Shown: positions 7,923 through 16,594 of the stretch, piece by piece | Position numbering within the stretch: position 1 is the first letter of the stretch | Layout of the letters: each line of letters begins with the position of its first letter | Assembly (NCBI GenBank): GCA_902496185.1 | Contig: CABUZX010000006.1 | Span: forward strand, 1 to 64,000 | Length of the DNA: 64,000 bases | Reading direction: 5' to 3' | Origin: an uncultured Subdoligranulum sp. | GTDB lineage: Bacteria > Bacillota > Clostridia > Christensenellales > CAG-314 | Notes under the pieces: model-generated | What the model was told of the DNA's origin: nothing | Databases searched by the model: none | The model's input: only the letters and a program-made list of their open reading frames with translations | Made by a program: the position numbers and the translations under genes

Positions 7923-8769
7923 TGTCTTCAACTCCTCCCCAGAATGCTTCTCTTGCGCTATCAACTGCGACGTTGTAACTGATTTTTAAAACCTTTGTCA
8001 ATGTTGCAGAGTCAAGATAGCGTTTGTAGTGCTTATCGCACATTGCCGTAATAATACCCGTTTCCTCCGAAACGACTATTGCAGTAAGAGTCGGATGTGA
8101 CTCTGTCAAACCATAAGCCGCGCGGTGGCGAGTACCAAATTCCTTAGGCAAGGAATTATCTTGACTAAGTGGCAAATAGCAACCTGCAGCCAAAATTCTA
8201 TCGCCCTTTATTATAACTGCACCGTCGTGTAACGGTGACTTTGGAAAGAATATAGTTTCCAACAATTCACTCGTGATTTTTGCATTGATTATCGTACCGC
8301 TTTCAATAATATAATCGTAAATATCATCTTTTACTATGACGATAAGCGCGCCCACTTCAGACTTAGACATATTTTGGCAAGCCCTTACGATATGCGAAAT
8401 ATTACCTTCAATTTCTTCCTGTGTCATTACGTCATGAGCATGATCGTGATCAAAAAGCGCAAGATGCCCCTTTAATCCTATTTTAAAAATATCACGACGA
8501 AGTTCATTGCGGAAAAATATCACAAACGATATCAGTTGCATCAATACAATCAAAGTAAATGCGACCAATGAAAAAGCCTTTCCCGCAAAAAAAGTCAGCA
8601 AGAAAGAAAGTGTAGATAATATAATACAAATTACCGAAAAGAAATTGCCGTTGTGAGCTGAAGAATAGCAATATACAAACATTAAAAGCGCTATTAATAT
8701 AAAAATCTCCACCACGTCGGCAAATTTAAAATTTTTAAAAGTTTCCGTAAGATACTGCGTAAAAGACAT
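7912..8769 (-). CDS. cdaA: Diadenylate cyclase CdaA (c-di-AMP synthase)
   Basis: 285 residues. It makes the second messenger c-di-AMP from two ATP; the messenger controls potassium and osmolyte transport and wall homeostasis. Three membrane helices (about 19-36, 43-61 and 65-85) are followed by the DAC domain with the catalytic SPLHDGAV (DGA near 182-184) and GTRHRAA (RHR near 214-216). A histidine/aspartate-rich linker (HDHAHD near 108-113) joins the two parts and is not a family hallmark. GAGGAT precedes the ATG. glmM, often the third gene of this locus, is not here. Confidence 0.95.
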   Translation of the reverse strand: MSFTQYLTETFKNFKFADVVEIFILIALLMFVYCYSSAHNGNFFSVICIILSTLSFLLTFFAGKAFSLVAFTLIVLMQLISFVIFFRNELRRDIFKIGLKGHLALFDHDHAHDVMTQEEIEGNISHIVRACQNMSKSEVGALIVIVKDDIYDYIIESGTIINAKITSELLETIFFPKSPLHDGAVIIKGDRILAAGCYLPLSQDNSLPKEFGTRHRAAYGLTESHPTLTAIVVSEETGIITAMCDKHYKRYLDSATLTKVLKISYNVAVDSAREAFWGGVEDNAE

Positions 8770-8981
8770 AATTTTTATCCTCGTTTTTATGATATAACAA
8801 AATCAAATCTTTTGCAAGTATTTTTGCGTGTTTGTTTTGTTTTTTGTAATAATATATCCTTAAGCAACTGTGATTATAGCTTGTTTTATTAGATAAAATT
8901 CTTTAGTCAATTATTCTATTCCACTAAATAATATTTATTATACTATTAGAATTTTGCTAATTACTTTTTTACATACAAATA

Positions 8982-9013
8982 TTCAAAAGACGCCTTATAA
9001 GGCGTCTTTTGAA
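8982..9013. terminator. Terminator at the end of the hydrogenase operon
   Basis: Perfect 13-bp stem (8982-8994 with 9001-9013) around a TTATAA loop, ending in TTTT on both strands. It lies 18 bases beyond the hydA stop. The rest of 8770-9030 is A/T-rich and I see no gene in it. Confidence 0.85.
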
Positions 9014-9030
9014 TTAAAACAAATAATAAC

Positions 9031-10782
9031 TTATTTCTTCCTGTTGATATAGTGAGTATGCAAAAGTTCATGAGCAAGGTGACCGTTTGGTTCGCCAAGG
9101 AAGTCTTTGTAAAGTTTTTTGACTTCGCTATTTTCGTGGCTCTTACGTACGGAAGCTTTTTTGTCTGCCGTATAAATTGCCTTTGCGCGAGCGGCTCTCA
9201 AATCAAAGCCAGGCTTATTGCGAACTTCTGCAGGTTGAATTGGTTGTCCGCCACCCGTTACGCAACCGCCGGGGCAACACATTATTTCGATAAACACGCA
9301 ATCGTCAAGTTTGCCTGCTTTGAGTTGTTCCATAACGGTATGAGCGTTTTCGATACCGTGAGCAATAATAACCTTTGCGGGTTTGCCACCGAGATCAACG
9401 GTTGCTTGCTTTACACCCTTTGTACCGCGAACAGCCGTAAAGTCCAATTTTTCCAACGGTTTGCCGTCAACGATTTCCTTAACGGTACGCAATGCAGCTT
9501 CCATAACACCGCCGGTAACACCAAAGATAAGACCTGCTGACGTGCCTTCGCCCATAAGATTGTCAAATTCACTATCACCCAAGCAAGGCAAGTCAAGACC
9601 AGCGCGCTTAATCATACGGGCAAGTTCTCTCGTAGTCAAAACTACGTCCACGTCTTTGCCATCAGCATAAGCGTTGATGTGTTCTCTCTCGATTTCTGCC
9701 TTTTTGGCAACGCAAGGCATAATTGATACGCAAACGATATCTTTAGGATCAATATTGTTGACTTTTGCGTAATAAGATTTTACCAATGCGCCGTAAATTT
9801 GTTGCGGACTCTTTGTTGTGGAAAGATGGTCAAGCAATTCAGGATAATATTGCTCGATATAATTAATCCAACCCGGACTGCAACTTGTAATCATCGGAAG
9901 TTTGCCACCGTTCTTTACGCGGTTTAAAAGTTCCGTACCTTCTTCATGGATAGTAACGTCTGCCGTAAAGTCTACGTCAAATACTTTGTCAAAGCCCAAC
10001 ATCTTGAGCGCAGAAACCATTTTGCCTTGTACGTTTGTGCCGATCGGATAACCGAATTCTTCGCCCAAAGCAACTCTTACTGCAGGAGCAGTTGCAACGA
10101 CAACGTGCTTAGATTTGTCGTTTAATGCGTCTATAACTTGATCGATATTGTCACGTTCTCTCAAAGCACCTGTCGGACAAACGGTTATACATTGACCACA
10201 AGCCACACAAGCAACGTCGTTAAGTGACAATTCGTAAGCGCTACCGATAGAAGTATTAAAGCCACGTTCATTTGCGCCGATAACACCGATACGTTGCCAA
10301 CTCTTGCAAGCGGCTACGCAACGACGGCACAAAATGCACTTGCTGTTGTCTCTTACAAGATACGGAGTAACGTCTTCTTCAAAAGATTGTTTTACACCAT
10401 CATAATGATGCTCGTTGCAACCCAATTCTTGTGAAAGTTGTTGAAGTTCACACTTGCCACTTCTTACACAACTGTTACAAGCGTTGTTGTGGTTTGAAAG
10501 CAACAATTCAACCGTAGTACGACGACTATCGATAACTCTCTTGCTATTTGTGTAAATTTCCGTACCTTCTCTTTCGATAGGATAAACGCAAGCAGCAACC
10601 AAACTACGAGCGCCTACTACCTCACATACGCAAACACGGCAAGCGCCGATTGCGTTGATGTCCTTAAGATAACAGAGAGTTGGAATTTTGATACCAACCT
10701 GTCTGCATGCTTCCAAAATAGTGATACCTTTTTGAACGGAATATTCTTGTCCGTTGATTTTAATATTAATTAAATCTGCCAT
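9031..10782 (-). CDS. hydA: [FeFe] hydrogenase catalytic subunit HydA (NAD(H)-linked, trimeric type)
   Basis: 583 residues. Domains in order: N-terminal [2Fe-2S] ferredoxin (cysteines 37, 48, 51, 65), a small cysteine-rich segment (CNSCVRSGKCE near 102-112), two [4Fe-4S] clusters (about 149-205), then the H-cluster domain. The H-cluster motifs are TSCSPGW (299-305), MPCVAKKAE (354-362) and CCPGGCVTGGGQ (501-512). The C-terminal small-subunit region is present. The first motif has serine where many homologues have a second cysteine. With HydB and HydC it should couple H2 to NAD(H) and, in the bifurcating form, to ferredoxin. It is the last gene of the operon, 12 bases after hydB. Confidence 0.95.
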   Translation of the reverse strand: MADLINIKINGQEYSVQKGITILEACRQVGIKIPTLCYLKDINAIGACRVCVCEVVGARSLVAACVYPIEREGTEIYTNSKRVIDSRRTTVELLLSNHNNACNSCVRSGKCELQQLSQELGCNEHHYDGVKQSFEEDVTPYLVRDNSKCILCRRCVAACKSWQRIGVIGANERGFNTSIGSAYELSLNDVACVACGQCITVCPTGALRERDNIDQVIDALNDKSKHVVVATAPAVRVALGEEFGYPIGTNVQGKMVSALKMLGFDKVFDVDFTADVTIHEEGTELLNRVKNGGKLPMITSCSPGWINYIEQYYPELLDHLSTTKSPQQIYGALVKSYYAKVNNIDPKDIVCVSIMPCVAKKAEIEREHINAYADGKDVDVVLTTRELARMIKRAGLDLPCLGDSEFDNLMGEGTSAGLIFGVTGGVMEAALRTVKEIVDGKPLEKLDFTAVRGTKGVKQATVDLGGKPAKVIIAHGIENAHTVMEQLKAGKLDDCVFIEIMCCPGGCVTGGGQPIQPAEVRNKPGFDLRAARAKAIYTADKKASVRKSHENSEVKKLYKDFLGEPNGHLAHELLHTHYINRKK

Positions 10783-10794
10783 AGTTTTATCCCC

Positions 10795-12582
10795 TTATTT
10801 TTTAGAAATTGCGCCGAATTTGCAATTATCCATACAGACGCCACATTTAATACATTTTGTCGTGTCAATAGTATGCGCAACTTTAACTTCGCCACTGATT
10901 GCATTTACTGGGCAGTTACGTTTACACAACGTACAACCCTTACATTTTACTGGATCAATTTCAAAGTGCAACAACGCTTTACATACGCCTGCAGGGCAAC
11001 GGTGTTCTTTAATGTGAGCTTCGTATTCTTCTCTAAAGTAACGGAGTGTAGAAAGAACAGGGTTTGGAGCTGTTTGTCCAAGTCCGCACAAAGAGTTGTC
11101 CTTTATGTAGTAACAGAGTTTTTCCATCTCGTCCAAATCTTCCATCGTAGCTTTGCCACTGGTTATTTTATTGAGATATTCCAACAAACGCTTGTTACCG
11201 ATACGGCACGGCGTACATTTACCGCAACTTTCGTCAACTGTAAATTCAAGGAAGAACTTTGCAATATCAACCATACAGTTGTCTTCGTCCATAACAATCA
11301 AGCCACCGCTACCCATCATGCTACCGATAGCAATGAGGTTGTCATAATCGATTGGAATGTCAAGATGTTCTACAGGGATACATCCACCGCTGGGGCCACC
11401 CGTTTGAGCCGCCTTAAACTTTTTACCGTTGGGGATACCACCACCGATATCGTAAATAACTTCTCTCAAAGTTGTACCCATCGGTACTTCGACCAAACCG
11501 GTATTTTGAATTTTGCCACCCAATGCAAATACTTTTGTACCCTTTGATTTTTCGGTACCCATTTGGTTAAACCATTCTGGACCATTAAGAATAATCTTTG
11601 TAATATTTGCATAAGTTTCTACGTTATTTAAAATTGTGGGTTTTTCAAACAAACCTTTTACCGCAGGGAACGGAGGACGCGGATGCGGTTCACCACGCTT
11701 GCCCTCGATACTAGTCATAAGAGCCGTTTCTTCACCGCAAACAAATGCGCCTGCGCCGAGACGGATTTCGAGATTAAAGTCAAAACCAGAGTCAAAGATG
11801 TTTTTGCCCAACATTCCGTATTGCTTTGCTTGATTGATAGCAATTTGCAATCTGTTAACTGCGATAGGATATTCTGCGCGGACATAAACGTAACCTTGAT
11901 GACTGCCAATTGCATAACCTGCAATTGCCATTGCTTCGATAAGGGCGTGAGGATCGCCTTCCAAAACGGATCTATCCATAAACGCGCCGGGGTCGCCTTC
12001 GTCAGCGTTACAGCAAACGTACTTAACTGCGTTTTTGCTTGCGCGAGCAAACTTCCACTTTGTACCCGTGGGGAAACCTGCGCCACCACGGCCTCTCAAT
12101 CCGCTCTTAGAAATAACGTCAATAACTTCTTCAGGAGTCATTTGCGTCAAAACCTTTGCCAACGCTTGATATCCGTCTTGGCCGATATATTCTTCAATAT
12201 TTTCAGGATCAATAACACCGCAGTTTTTGAGAGCTATTCTGGTTTGACGTTTCATAAATTCCGTATCGTTTAAAGAAAGAACGGGTTCTGCGTCTCCTTC
12301 TTCTTTGTGGAGCAAACGTTTTACGATTCTTCCCTTCAAAATATGCTCTCCAACGATTTCTTTAACGTCTTCTACCTTAACTGAATGATAGAACGCGCCC
12401 TCAGGATAAACGACCATAATCGGACCTTGTGCGCAAAGACCAAAGCAACCGGTCATAATAACCTTAACTTCGTTATCGAGTTTTTGCAATTTAAGCTCAT
12501 TTTCCAATGCTTCGATAATATCTACCGAATGGTTGGAGGTACAACCCGTACCACCGCATACCAATATGTAACTTCTTATCAT
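10795..12582 (-). CDS. hydB: Hydrogenase diaphorase subunit HydB (NuoF-like)
   Basis: 595 residues. An N-terminal thioredoxin-like [2Fe-2S] domain (CGGTGCTSN near 9, CFGLCAQGP near 46) precedes the NuoF core. The core has SGLRGRGGAGFPTGTKW for FMN near 145-160, GAGAFVCGEETAL for NADH, and SCGKCTPCR for a [4Fe-4S] cluster. The C-terminus adds two ferredoxin clusters (CKGCTLCKRNCP and CIKCGVCMDNC). This architecture is that of HydB/HndC in trimeric or tetrameric NAD(P)-dependent [FeFe] hydrogenases. It binds NAD(H) and FMN and passes electrons to HydA. It starts 14 bases after the ferredoxin gene. Confidence 0.95.
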   Translation of the reverse strand: MIRSYILVCGGTGCTSNHSVDIIEALENELKLQKLDNEVKVIMTGCFGLCAQGPIMVVYPEGAFYHSVKVEDVKEIVGEHILKGRIVKRLLHKEEGDAEPVLSLNDTEFMKRQTRIALKNCGVIDPENIEEYIGQDGYQALAKVLTQMTPEEVIDVISKSGLRGRGGAGFPTGTKWKFARASKNAVKYVCCNADEGDPGAFMDRSVLEGDPHALIEAMAIAGYAIGSHQGYVYVRAEYPIAVNRLQIAINQAKQYGMLGKNIFDSGFDFNLEIRLGAGAFVCGEETALMTSIEGKRGEPHPRPPFPAVKGLFEKPTILNNVETYANITKIILNGPEWFNQMGTEKSKGTKVFALGGKIQNTGLVEVPMGTTLREVIYDIGGGIPNGKKFKAAQTGGPSGGCIPVEHLDIPIDYDNLIAIGSMMGSGGLIVMDEDNCMVDIAKFFLEFTVDESCGKCTPCRIGNKRLLEYLNKITSGKATMEDLDEMEKLCYYIKDNSLCGLGQTAPNPVLSTLRYFREEYEAHIKEHRCPAGVCKALLHFEIDPVKCKGCTLCKRNCPVNAISGEVKVAHTIDTTKCIKCGVCMDNCKFGAISKK

Positions 12583-12596
12583 TTTGTAATCCTCCG

Positions 12597-12962
12597 TTAA
12601 TTAAGCTTCATAAATTCATCTACGGGCTTGCCGTTGACAATGTGTTCCGTAATGATACGAGGTACTTTATCCGGATTTACACGTACATAAGTTACCTTTT
12701 CTTTGCCGGGCACAAAAACTTCTACTATAGGTTCGTAAGCGCACATACCGATACAGCCCGTCTGACCGACTACAACGTTTTTGAGTCCGCGGTTACTTAC
12801 TTCGTCCATAAAAGCGCTGAGTACTGGACGAGCGCCTGCGGCGATACCGCAAGTTGCCATACCTATTACTACTCTAATTACGCTTTCATCAGATTCCTGA
12901 CGGTTTGTGCCTTGTGCCAAGATTCTTTCTTTGATTGCATTAAGTTCTTGTAAGGATTTCAT
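12597..12962 (-). CDS. (2Fe-2S) thioredoxin-like ferredoxin, HndB-like
   Basis: 121 residues. It has a thioredoxin-like [2Fe-2S] fold with four cysteines in MATCGIAAGA near 38 and QTGCIGMCAYEP near 68-75. Stand-alone proteins of this type occur in NAD(P)-reducing hydrogenase operons (HndB). It probably carries electrons between the diaphorase and other subunits, or is a structural subunit of a four-protein complex. The start ATG overlaps the stop of the upstream ATPase gene (ATGA), and hydB follows 14 bases later. Confidence 0.85.
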   Translation of the reverse strand: MKSLQELNAIKERILAQGTNRQESDESVIRVVIGMATCGIAAGARPVLSAFMDEVSNRGLKNVVVGQTGCIGMCAYEPIVEVFVPGKEKVTYVRVNPDKVPRIITEHIVNGKPVDEFMKLN

Positions 12963-13516
12963 AAAATTTCTTCTCCTCCGTTTGTTGTATTTATATTTTG
13001 TTTAATATAATCCCCTAAAAACGACAGTACTTCAGGACTGTCTATATTGACGTCACCAAGAATAGCGGATACTTCCTTAGTATCAAAAACAAATTCTCGA
13101 TTGTCAACCTTGTAATTTACTACCCATCTTATCTTTGGAGCGTATTGCAACAAGGTAATTATCGTACCGGTTAAATCTCCCATAGGCATACAGTCGATAT
13201 TATCCGTTTTAAAAGTTGCAGTTACTTCCGTACCCTTATTTAAAACGGAAGAAATACAAAAACTCCCACCGGTACTTTCGGCGCTTTGCTTAAAAAGAGG
13301 CAAACCTAAACCTACTTTACGAGTTGTGCGACTTGTAGTAAATGGATCACATACTCTTGAAAGCATTTCTTCACTCATACCGCAACCGTCGTCTTTGATT
13401 GACAAAGTTAAAAGCTTGCCGACAATATCGTAAATAATTGTCAATTCTATTTTGGTGGCTTTTGCAGTAATACTATTTGTTGCCACGTCCAACAGATTCA
13501 ATGATAGTTCTTTCAT
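12959..13516 (-). CDS. GHKL-type ATP-binding protein in the hydrogenase operon
   Basis: 185 residues. The first 110 form a histidine-kinase-like ATPase: the N-box asparagine region DVATNSITA near 10-18, the G1 box DDGCGMS near 42 and the G2 box GLGLPL near 69. There is no phosphoacceptor histidine, membrane helix or sensor domain. The C-terminal 70 residues match nothing I recognise. Such proteins recur in clostridial hydrogenase operons; their role, perhaps phosphorylating or binding a regulator, is not established. It overlaps both neighbours by 4 bases, so translation is coupled. Confidence 0.8.
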   Translation of the reverse strand: MKELSLNLLDVATNSITAKATKIELTIIYDIVGKLLTLSIKDDGCGMSEEMLSRVCDPFTTSRTTRKVGLGLPLFKQSAESTGGSFCISSVLNKGTEVTATFKTDNIDCMPMGDLTGTIITLLQYAPKIRWVVNYKVDNREFVFDTKEVSAILGDVNIDSPEVLSFLGDYIKQNINTTNGGEEIL

Positions 13517-14223
13517 TTGCTTTTGTTTTGCAAAAAGTCAAACAACGCATCAATGCTTTTTTCTCTCAAATCCAGAAAAAACTCAAAAGAACAAAGAGTT
13601 TCTAGACAATGCGCGTCGCTACTTTTTAAAATATTGTATTTTGCGGAATACTTTTTAATCAATTCCTCGCTTGCCCGTGAAGAAAGTTCCACCGCGCAAA
13701 AATCCAAATCGTTTGGAATATCACCGAGAATCGCTAACATACTGTTTGCATCTCTATCGATATGCGCGGGGAGCATTAATCCGCCAAGTTGCTCCACCTT
13801 TTGTTTAAGTTCATAAACGTCCAAATGACAAGCAAGATTTAAAAAATGCGGAATAGTTTGCACGACCTGGTCAGACTCGTCCAACACCCTTTGAGGAGCG
13901 TAAAACCTGTCGTCCAAGGGAAACTTGGGTAAATTCCGTTCTATTTCATCCGCCAAAATCAGTCCGTTTTGCAATTCTTTAAACAAGCAAAGACAATGCA
14001 CGTCTTCCGCCGAAGTAACTTCCATTGCAGGTACAAAAATCATACCTGCTTGTTTAGCAAGTTTTGCTCCGACGCGACAGTTTGCCATAGAATTGTGGTC
14101 CGCAAAAGCAATAAAATCTTTGTTCAACAATTGACACATATTGACAAGGTTATTGACGGTATTGTCATCTTGACAACATCCGCTTAAAACCGTATGAATA
14201 TGTAAGTCAACGTTCATTTTCAT
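13513..14223 (-). CDS. PHP-domain metal-dependent phosphoesterase-like protein
   Basis: 236 residues. The PHP signature is clear: DLHIHTVLSGC (residues 6-16), ADHNSMANC near 41, then a glutamate/histidine region with LPAHIDRDA near 150 and SSDAHCLE near 205. The family hydrolyses phosphoesters using a trinuclear metal site. This one lies inside the hydrogenase operon, overlapping the genes on both sides by 4 bases. It may act on a nucleotide or phosphoprotein signal, but no substrate can be inferred from sequence. Confidence 0.85.
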   Translation of the reverse strand: MKMNVDLHIHTVLSGCCQDDNTVNNLVNMCQLLNKDFIAFADHNSMANCRVGAKLAKQAGMIFVPAMEVTSAEDVHCLCLFKELQNGLILADEIERNLPKFPLDDRFYAPQRVLDESDQVVQTIPHFLNLACHLDVYELKQKVEQLGGLMLPAHIDRDANSMLAILGDIPNDLDFCAVELSSRASEELIKKYSAKYNILKSSDAHCLETLCSFEFFLDLREKSIDALFDFLQNKSK

Positions 14224-14540
14224 TTTTGTTGTAAATCAATAATCGTCTGATAAATCGGCGTACTTACACCCAGCAAGCAAACGTTTTGTTGTTTTGCGCG
14301 TTGTAACAACGCGTCGTCGGGTTTGACGCCCTCGCACAAAATCACACAAGCGCAATCAATAAGGGTTGCGACTGCCAACACGTTTACATTGCTCATAATT
14401 GTGAGCCAACAACATTCTTGTGGCGCGTTGCCCATAACAAAACTAAGCAAGTCGCCGACGTACCAAGATTGAATTTCCTTTTCTTCACCCTCGCAAAAAA
14501 CCGTTGCGGAAAGCAAAGTAGATAGTTGTTTATTTGTCAT
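14220..14540 (-). CDS. DRTGG-domain-like protein (first copy)
   Basis: 106 residues. The fold pattern and wording (LLSFVMGNAPQECCWLTIMSN at its core, then a series of short hydrophobic strands) match the small DRTGG domain, a ligand-sensing or regulatory module otherwise seen between CBS or AAA domains. No catalytic residues are visible. A second, diverged copy is encoded at 16231-16575 in the same operon. It overlaps the 3' end of the [Fe]-hydrogenase-like gene by 11 bases. It is probably regulatory. Confidence 0.7.
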   Translation of the reverse strand: MTNKQLSTLLSATVFCEGEEKEIQSWYVGDLLSFVMGNAPQECCWLTIMSNVNVLAVATLIDCACVILCEGVKPDDALLQRAKQQNVCLLGVSTPIYQTIIDLQQK

Positions 14541-15774
14541 CTTTGTGTATTATACATTTTTTTCGGTCAAATTTACCCAAAACCACGTCTTCTGCAAAAT
14601 CTCTACAAGTAGGACTACCGCAAAGCCCACAATCAAGCATAGGCAAGGTTGACAAAACTTCCTCTACTTGTTTCATTTTTTGCATAGCTATTATAAAATT
14701 TTTGTCAAGCTTATAAACGTCGTTCGTCTCCCACTTAAACGGAATCTTATAATAATCCAGATCTTTATCGAGAGTATCGGTATGATTGGTTTTGTTTAAA
14801 AACGCCGTACGACGCAAGGTATGTATTTTGCTTTTTGCAACGAAAGTGTTTATTACGTTCATTACGCCACCAACGCAACCGCTGTGACAAGCAAGCAATT
14901 CTACAAAATTTATATCGCGGAGATTGCCGTCTTCCAACTCTCTTAAGATTGAAATAACGTTAAATATCCCGTCGGCTGCCAACTGCTTTGTGTTAGGAAA
15001 ACTCGCCGCTTCACCACCACTTGTAGCCCATGAAACACCTTGGGAAGAAGCTACTACCTCTTGCGAAATTTCTACGTCTTTTGCATCAACCAAAGTAAGT
15101 TTTTTAAAAATCTCCGAAACGGAAATAGCTCCGTTTATTTCGTGAAAACCGCTATAAAAACCGTTTTTTATCGCCTGAACGTTTGCAGGACACGGTGAAA
15201 TATAAAACACGCCGATATCTTTGTCCGACAAACCGCTCAGTTCCCTTGCTTTGCACCTTGCTTCTTTACCCGCAAGACACAACGGCGCAAGATGATCTAT
15301 AAGATTGTCTTCCAATGATTGGTATTTGCTTAATATGAGTTGTACACACGCAGGACACACAGTAGAAATTACAGGACCTTTGACGTCTTCACACACAAAC
15401 ATTTCTCTCTTGAGCATAGACAAAAGGTCACAAGCGCGCGCTTCCTCGTAAACGTAATTAAAGCCAATATTATGCAAAGCATTTAAAATTAGCTCCGGCG
15501 TAAAGAGATGCGGAAACTGAGCATAAAGACAACTCGACATAATTGCAACGTTGTACTTATATTTGTTTAAAATAGTTATATCATCACTCAACGCTATTAT
15601 AGCGTGCGAAGGACAAGACTTTATACAACTACCGCAACTAATGCACTTTTGATAATCTATTGAAGCTTTTCCGTCGCAAATCCGAATAGCGCCAGTGGGG
15701 CACGTCTTTAAACAGTTGGTACACCCCAAGCACTTGCTTTTATCCGGATAAATAGCGTGAAAATCTTTGTTCAT
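14530..15774 (-). CDS. [Fe] hydrogenase-like Fe-S protein, likely sensory or non-catalytic
   Basis: 414 residues. Two N-terminal [4Fe-4S] clusters (CLGCTNCLKTCPTGA and CISCGSCIKSCPSHA) precede an [Fe] hydrogenase large-subunit C-terminal domain. The C-terminus holds an extra Fe-S motif (CGLCGSPTCRDFAED near 385). The H-cluster loops are altered: STVCPAC for TSCCPGW, ISPCPANVQAIK for MPCxxKxxE (lysine and glutamate lost), and ACHSGCVGGVM for ACxGGCxxGGG. It therefore may bind only the cubane part, and resembles sensory hydrogenase-like proteins of clostridial hyd operons. A redox or H2 sensor role is inferred. Confidence 0.82.
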   Translation of the reverse strand: MNKDFHAIYPDKSKCLGCTNCLKTCPTGAIRICDGKASIDYQKCISCGSCIKSCPSHAIIALSDDITILNKYKYNVAIMSSCLYAQFPHLFTPELILNALHNIGFNYVYEEARACDLLSMLKREMFVCEDVKGPVISTVCPACVQLILSKYQSLEDNLIDHLAPLCLAGKEARCKARELSGLSDKDIGVFYISPCPANVQAIKNGFYSGFHEINGAISVSEIFKKLTLVDAKDVEISQEVVASSQGVSWATSGGEAASFPNTKQLAADGIFNVISILRELEDGNLRDINFVELLACHSGCVGGVMNVINTFVAKSKIHTLRRTAFLNKTNHTDTLDKDLDYYKIPFKWETNDVYKLDKNFIIAMQKMKQVEEVLSTLPMLDCGLCGSPTCRDFAEDVVLGKFDRKKCIIHKDDK

Positions 15775-15805
15775 AGAATATCGCCTTTACTCTTGTCAAA
15801 AACCA

Positions 15806-16231
15806 TCAATCACCAAGATAAAACTTCATGGTGATGGTAGTCCCCTTTCCAACAACGGACTGAACGTCCATCTCGTCACTGTATTTTTTCATATTGGGTA
15901 AACCCATACCTGCGCCAAAGCCCATTTCCTGTATTTGTGAAGTTGCCGTAGAATAACCCTCTTTCATTGCAAGTTCGATATTTTCGATACCCTTGCCCGT
16001 GTCGGATACTACTACCGTAATACAATCGTGGTCAATTGAAACGCTTGCTTTACCGCCATTTGCGTGAATAACCGTGTTTATTTCCGCCTCGTACATAGCG
16101 ATAATAACTTTGCGTACTATAGTATTATCTATACCCAGTTGTTTCAAACGGGATTTAGTCATCTGACTTGCCTGTCCCGCCAACTCAAAGTTAGTTCCGT
16201 CTATATCGAATATCCAATTAATACCCGACAT
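15806..16231 (-). CDS. Anti-sigma-factor-type serine kinase (RsbW/SpoIIAB-like ATPase)
   Basis: 141 residues from the ATG at 16231, which overlaps the stop of the upstream DRTGG gene (TGATG). The open frame continues upstream only in the shadow of that gene, so the longer version is rejected. It is a GHKL ATPase with the N box AMYEAEINTVIHA near 46-58, G1 SDTGKGI near 78 and GFGAGMGLPNMKK near 105. Relatives phosphorylate anti-anti-sigma proteins, but no SpoIIAA-like partner or sigma factor is in this operon. It probably belongs to the hydrogenase regulatory module with the DRTGG, PHP and Fe-S sensor proteins. Confidence 0.8.
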   Translation of the reverse strand: MSGINWIFDIDGTNFELAGQASQMTKSRLKQLGIDNTIVRKVIIAMYEAEINTVIHANGGKASVSIDHDCITVVVSDTGKGIENIELAMKEGYSTATSQIQEMGFGAGMGLPNMKKYSDEMDVQSVVGKGTTITMKFYLGD

Positions 16232-16575
16232 CAAAGACCCCCACCAACTCCGGCATTGTAAAGCTTGCCACAAGCAGAAAACATTCTTTCCTCCGTTGCA
16301 AGTACTACTATACCGTTTTCGCGGGCGACGTCTAAAACCTTTTCGTCTGGCATCTTTCCCCGCACGAAACAAACGCACTTCATATCCATCATAAGCGCCG
16401 TACGCACTGCTTGCGGATTGACAAGCCCCGTAAGCAACACCGATTGATCTTTTACGCAAGCTAAAACGTCAGACATCATATCCGAACCGCAAGCAGAAAC
16501 AACGGATGTATCGAGATACTCTTCACCGCACAAAACTTTTGCATTAAGAATAGAAGCAATTTGTCCAATTGTCAT
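16231..16575 (-). CDS. DRTGG-domain-like protein (second copy)
   Basis: 114 residues. It begins with the domain's typical MTIGQIASILNAKVLCGEE, then SDMMSDVLACV, VLLTGLVNPQAVRTA, and hydrophobic strands around VCFVRGK and IVVLATEERMF. It is related to but clearly diverged from the copy at 14220-14540. No catalytic motif is seen. It lies 19 bases after hydC and is translationally coupled to the following kinase-like gene. A small-molecule or nucleotide sensing role is inferred from the family only. Confidence 0.75.
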   Translation of the reverse strand: MTIGQIASILNAKVLCGEEYLDTSVVSACGSDMMSDVLACVKDQSVLLTGLVNPQAVRTALMMDMKCVCFVRGKMPDEKVLDVARENGIVVLATEERMFSACGKLYNAGVGGGL

Positions 16576-16594
16576 AATAAAATTACCTTAAATA

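Noticed and set aside
10873..11547. 224-residue plus-strand frame in hydB
   Set aside because: It is antisense to a conserved gene, with no ribosome site or family motif. The same applies to other long antisense frames, e.g. 2731-3264 and 18656-19141.
16232..16459. Longer frame (217 aa) for the anti-sigma-type kinase gene
   Set aside because: The extra N-terminus is a shadow of the overlapping DRTGG gene; the ATG at 16231 overlaps that gene's stop and fits the family start.
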